Below, in pieces: positions 14,301 through 17,408 of a stretch of DNA of 17,408 bases. The notes under the pieces were generated by a model. The model saw nothing but the letters and a program-made list of their open reading frames with translations, searched no databases and had not been told where the DNA came from. Origin of the DNA: an uncultured Ruminococcus sp. GTDB taxonomy: Bacteria > Bacillota > Clostridia > Oscillospirales > Ruminococcaceae. Position 1 is the first letter of the stretch. Every line of letters starts with the position of its first letter. The stretch is from positions 1 through 17,408 of the forward strand of contig URWK01000009.1 in assembly GCA_900551505.1 (NCBI GenBank). Reading direction: 5' to 3'. Position numbers and translations under genes: made by a program.

Positions 14301-15206
14301 ATGGCAAAAACAGTATTCGTAACGATTGCAGGAAGAGCCAATGCAGGGAAATCTTCGCTCCTCAATGCGTTGATAGGGGAAAAAATAGCGTCTGTAAGTT
14401 CAAAACCTCAGACCACACGCACGAAAATTACGGGAATACTCAATCACGGCGAAACACAACTTATTTTCATAGATACTCCGGGACTTCACAAGGCTAAAAA
14501 CAAACTCAGCGAACATATGCTTAATACCGTAAAGGAATCCGTAACGGATATTGATGCGGTAATCTTTATGTCTGACTGTACCCAGAAACCGAATGAGCAG
14601 GAAATTCAGTGGCTTAAATCGCTACAGGCTTCAAAGACACCTGTTATTTTCGTACTCAATAAAATAGACCTGCTTCCCGACAAGTCTGCACTTGCAAAGA
14701 AACTTATGGAAGTAAATGCAGAATTCCCTGACCTTAAAGCGATTGTTCCGGTGAGCGTTCTCGAAGATGACGGAACAGATATAATACTTGAAGAAGTGGA
14801 GAAACTCGCTAAGGACAGTCCGCATTTCTTCCCCGATGATATGATTACAGACCAGCCCGAAAAAGTTATTGCAGGTGAGATAATCAGAGAAAAACTCCTT
14901 AATCTGCTTTCCGATGAAGTACCTCACGGAATTGCGGTGGCAGTCGAGAAGATGAGAGAACAGGACAGAGATGACAAGGATATTCTCGATATCGAAGCAA
15001 CTATTTTCTGTGAAAGAAACTCCCACAAGGGCATTATTATCGGCAAGAAAGGTGCTATGTTAAAGAAAATCGCCACACTTGCAAGACACGACCTTGAAAA
15101 TTTCTTTCAGATACAGGTTAATTTACAATGCTGGGTAAAGGTCAAAGAGGACTGGAGAAACAGCGAAGCCCTTATAAGAAGTTTCGGTTTGTCGGAAGAC
15201 CGTTAA
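14301..15206 (+). CDS. era: GTPase Era
   Basis: A 301-residue GTPase needed for 30S ribosome subunit maturation; it binds the 3' end of 16S rRNA. The G domain has G1 GRANAGKS (11-18), G2 in TTRTKI, G3 DTPG and G4 NKID. The Ala residues in G1 replace the more usual Pro and Val, a variant I know from Clostridia. The C-terminal KH domain contains IIGKKGAMLKKI, the RNA-binding loop. Length is typical. AAGAAAGGA lies about 8 bases before the ATG. It sits between ybeY, which acts on the same rRNA, and yqzL-recO, the standard Firmicute order. Confidence 0.96.
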   Translation: MAKTVFVTIAGRANAGKSSLLNALIGEKIASVSSKPQTTRTKITGILNHGETQLIFIDTPGLHKAKNKLSEHMLNTVKESVTDIDAVIFMSDCTQKPNEQEIQWLKSLQASKTPVIFVLNKIDLLPDKSALAKKLMEVNAEFPDLKAIVPVSVLEDDGTDIILEEVEKLAKDSPHFFPDDMITDQPEKVIAGEIIREKLLNLLSDEVPHGIAVAVEKMREQDRDDKDILDIEATIFCERNSHKGIIIGKKGAMLKKIATLARHDLENFFQIQVNLQCWVKVKEDWRNSEALIRSFGLSEDR

Positions 15207-15275
15207 AAAGAATAAAGCCTTTGTTAAGTGGGAAAGATAATAATTAAAAAAGACCACGAAAAGAGGGTTTTTAAA

Positions 15276-15434
15276 ATGGAAAGCGATGAAAAATGGAATA
15301 TTTTTGCGTCTACCGGCAAGGTAGAAGATTATTTAAGATATAAATTGGGTAGGAGTGAAAATATTAATGCTGATAACAACAGACGGAATTGTTCTCAGGG
15401 AACGGACAGTGGGGGACACGGGCAAGTTTATTGA
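15276..15434 (+). CDS. yqzL: YqzL family small protein
   Basis: A 52-residue protein. The segment KWNIFASTGKVEDYLRYK (residues 6-23) matches the YqzL pattern of Trp, Phe, Thr-Gly and Tyr-Leu, and the gene sits between era and recO exactly as yqzL does in Bacillus. I chose ATG 15276, with AGAGGG (15262-15267) 8 bases before it, over the earlier GTG at 15228. The 3' part runs 68 bases into recO in another frame. The final 25 or so residues are Asn-, Gly- and Arg-rich and look unconstrained, so they may exist only because the ORF is read through the recO start. The family's function is unknown. Confidence 0.75.
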   Translation: MESDEKWNIFASTGKVEDYLRYKLGRSENINADNNRRNCSQGTDSGGHGQVY

Positions 15435-16134
15435 CATCCTCACAAGGGATTACGGCGTGATTGAATTGTCGGTGCGTGGAGTCAGGAAAATCAACAGCAA
15501 AAGCGGTTCAGGCACTCAACTTTTTGCATATTCAAAATTTTGTTATGCAAGCACAAAAAGAGGTTATGTACTGAACAGTGTTGAGCCGATAAAAATATTT
15601 TACGGAATTTCCACAGACCTTGACGCACTGACACTTGCCGAATACTTTTCGGAAGTTATTTCATATGCTGTTGAGCCACAGAAGCAGAACAATGAAGTTG
15701 TAAGGCTTTTTCTCAACAGTCTTTATTATCTTTCGGAAGGCAGGAGGGACAAGAAACTTATAAAGAGTATATTTGAACTCAGGTTTATGACTGAAACGGG
15801 ACTTATGCCGGATGTTACGGCTTGTTGCCACTGCGGAGAATACTGCGACAATGAAAGTATGTATTTTTCGGCACAGGACGGCAGATTAATTTGTAAAAGA
15901 TGCTACGATAACGAAACAGGTTACGGGCTTGTTTCTCCGGCGGTTATAAAGGCATTCCGTCATATAGTCTTTTCGGATTTCAGCAGACTTTTTAATTTCA
16001 GGCTGTCGGGCAGTGCGTCCCAACAGCTTTCCGTATTATCGGAAAAGTATATTCTTTCGCACCTTGGGAGAACGTTCCGTTCGCTTGAATTTTACATCAG
16101 ATACAACAATGAAGATACGGCGAAAATCGTTTGA
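15367..16134 (+). CDS. recO: DNA repair protein RecO
   Basis: A 255-residue recombination mediator that anneals single strands and helps load RecA with RecR. The N-terminal OB fold begins with TTDGIVLRERTVGDTGKFIDILT, the family signature. The C-terminal helical domain holds a zinc site in which C153, C154, C156, C160, C176 and C179 are candidate ligands (four are expected). I start at ATG 15367, with AGGAGT (15351-15356) 10 bases before it; GTG 15355 would place the ribosome binding site inside the gene. The start lies inside yqzL. The last codons (EDTAKIV) are echoed by a tiny ORF just after the stop. Confidence 0.93.
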   Translation: MLITTDGIVLRERTVGDTGKFIDILTRDYGVIELSVRGVRKINSKSGSGTQLFAYSKFCYASTKRGYVLNSVEPIKIFYGISTDLDALTLAEYFSEVISYAVEPQKQNNEVVRLFLNSLYYLSEGRRDKKLIKSIFELRFMTETGLMPDVTACCHCGEYCDNESMYFSAQDGRLICKRCYDNETGYGLVSPAVIKAFRHIVFSDFSRLFNFRLSGSASQQLSVLSEKYILSHLGRTFRSLEFYIRYNNEDTAKIV

Positions 16135-16162
16135 TAAATATATGGAGGACACGGCAAAAATC
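16111..16162 (+). repeat. Imperfect tandem copy of the recO 3' end
   Basis: The 18 bases encoding EDTAKI at the end of recO (16111-16128) recur at 16145-16162 with 15 of 18 identities. All three differences fall at third codon positions and are silent. The second copy lies in a mini-ORF (ATG 16142, MEDTAKIN, stop 16166-16168) with no obvious family. It may be a relic of a short duplication in the recO-mutS2 gap, which otherwise holds no signal I recognise. Confidence 0.5.
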
Positions 16163-16227
16163 AATTAATATAACTTTAAGAAACAGAGAAGTAAAAGGAC
16201 ACCAGACAAACGTAAAAAGGAAATATT

Positions 16228-17408
16228 ATGAATAAATACTACAAAACACTTGAACTCGACAAAATCCTTGAAATGCTTTCAAAAGAAACATCAAATGAAG
16301 ATTCTGCAAAGCTTGCATTAAGTCTTGAACCGCTGACCGACTGCGAAACCGTAAAGAATGAAGTCAGAAAAACCGCTCAGACACTCGATTTGTGTGTGAA
16401 ATTCGGTACACCTTCATTCATAAGATTCAAGGATATAAGACCTGCACTTAAAAGGGCATCTTCGGGGGCGAACCTTTCATTAAGGGAACTGCTTGATATT
16501 TCGGCTATGCTCGGACAAATCCAGATTTTAAGTGACTGGTACGCACATTGTGAAAATACGGAAACAGAACTTGACTATCTCTTTTCAAGGGTAATGCCGA
16601 ACAAGTACCTTAAAGAGAGAATAGACACCTGCATAATCTCGGAAGATGAAATTGCAGATACCGCCAGCAGTGAACTTGCACTTATCAGAAGGAAAATTAC
16701 GCAGGCAGGTATAAAGCTTCGTGATACCCTTGACAAAATGATATGTTCTTCAAATGTTCAGAAGTGTTTACAGGAAAATCTTATCACACTCAGAGACGGA
16801 AGATATGTTCTTCCGGTGCGTGCGGAGCATAAGAACGAAATAAAAGGTCTTATTCACGATACTTCGGCAACCGGACAGACAATTTTCATTGAACCTATGT
16901 CGGTAGTCGAAGCGAATAACGATATAAGACTTCTTCAGAGCAAGGAGCAGGAAGAGATTGAACGTATAATTGCCGAACTCAGCAAGGATTGTGCAACTTA
17001 TGCGGAAACGATAAAAGACGGCTATGAAGTTTGCGTTGAACTTAATGTTTACTTCGCAAAGGCAAACCTCGGGGCAAAGATGAAAGCTTGCGAGCCTGAA
17101 ATTTCAGATGACGGAATACTTGTACTCAACAAGGCAAGACATCCGTTACTTGATAAGAACAAGGCTGTACCGATTTCATTTTCTCTCGGTGACGATTATT
17201 CAATGCTTATCATCACAGGCCCTAACACAGGCGGTAAGACGGTAGCATTGAAGACGGCAGGACTGCTCACGGCGATGACAATGTGCGGTCTGCTTATTCC
17301 GGCATCTGACGGAAGCAGGATTTCAGTTTTTGAAAATATTCTTGTTGACATAGGCGACCAGCAGAGCATTGAAAACAATCTTTCGACTTTCTCGGCACAT
17401 ACGAACAA
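16228..17408 (+). CDS. mutS2: Endonuclease MutS2 (partial, runs off the window)
   Basis: An open frame from ATG 16228 to the window end (393 codons, no stop), so the C-terminal half is missing; the full family length is about 780-800. MutS2 binds branched DNA and stalled, collided ribosomes and limits homologous recombination. The beginning (MNKYYKTLELDKILEML) is typical. Middle motifs include LRDGRYVLPVRAEHK and DTSATGQTIFIEP. The ATPase has Walker A GPNTGGKT at 331-338 and then DIGDQQSIENNLSTFSAH. The missing part should hold the remaining ATPase residues and the Smr nuclease domain. AAGGA at 16217-16221 is the ribosome binding site. It follows recO by about 90 bases in the same direction. 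Confidence 0.93.
   Translation, partial: MNKYYKTLELDKILEMLSKETSNEDSAKLALSLEPLTDCETVKNEVRKTAQTLDLCVKFGTPSFIRFKDIRPALKRASSGANLSLRELLDISAMLGQIQILSDWYAHCENTETELDYLFSRVMPNKYLKERIDTCIISEDEIADTASSELALIRRKITQAGIKLRDTLDKMICSSNVQKCLQENLITLRDGRYVLPVRAEHKNEIKGLIHDTSATGQTIFIEPMSVVEANNDIRLLQSKEQEEIERIIAELSKDCATYAETIKDGYEVCVELNVYFAKANLGAKMKACEPEISDDGILVLNKARHPLLDKNKAVPISFSLGDDYSMLIITGPNTGGKTVALKTAGLLTAMTMCGLLIPASDGSRISVFENILVDIGDQQSIENNLSTFSAHTN

Noticed and set aside
17196..17408. Minus-strand open frame at the right edge
   Set aside because: It is antisense to mutS2, whose Walker A motif and DIGDQQS segment lie in exactly this stretch on the plus strand.

Overview
The window is a low-GC, gene-dense bacterial chromosome segment. 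It looks like a spore-forming Clostridia member, most likely a Ruminococcus-like Oscillospiraceae. The reasons are AT-rich codon use, strong AGGAGG-type ribosome binding sites, sigma-A-like promoters, the sporulation genes yqfC/yqfD, a YlbJ-like membrane protein, and the Firmicute core order phoH-ybeY-era-yqzL-recO-mutS2. The species call is an inference. The first 60 bases are a G-run/C-run block that looks like a contig-end artefact. I see no mobile elements, CRISPR arrays, tRNA or rRNA genes.

Layout. (1) 61-2652: a promoter and structured leader, then an orphan sugar-binding-type lipoprotein and a membrane GGDEF protein with a degenerate SGNEF active site, closed by a strong terminator. 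With no permease or ATPase genes nearby, the pair looks like a sensing unit rather than a transporter. (2) 2773-3115: a DUF2325 gene on the minus strand. (3) 3207-9101: one apparent five-gene operon with a near-consensus promoter and a terminator. It encodes a cytoplasmic BspA-type LRR_5 protein, a zinc-ribbon/LRR_5 protein, a divergent Ser/Thr-kinase-like protein with a zinc ribbon, a TerY-like von Willebrand A protein, and a PP2C phosphatase. The last three form the triad known as TerY-P, here without any TerD/TerC genes and joined to two LRR proteins. This is the most interesting system in the window. (4) 9104-9739: a small two-TM protein with its own promoter and a possible coupled upstream mini-ORF, ending at a bidirectional terminator. 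(5) 9747-11189, minus strand: a small Cys-cluster protein with an acidic tail, and a YlbJ-like membrane protein. (6) 11286-17408, plus strand: yqfC-yqfD, then phoH-ybeY-era-yqzL-recO-mutS2 (mutS2 runs off the end). This is sporulation plus RNA processing, ribosome maturation and recombination housekeeping.

How the genes may work together. In the central operon the kinase and PP2C would form a reversible phosphorylation switch. The vWA protein would act as a metal-dependent adaptor, and the LRR proteins as recognition scaffolds or substrates; the zinc-ribbon one carries a Ser/Lys-rich linker. The triad is established family knowledge. The LRR link and the roles given to the LRR proteins are inference from operon structure.
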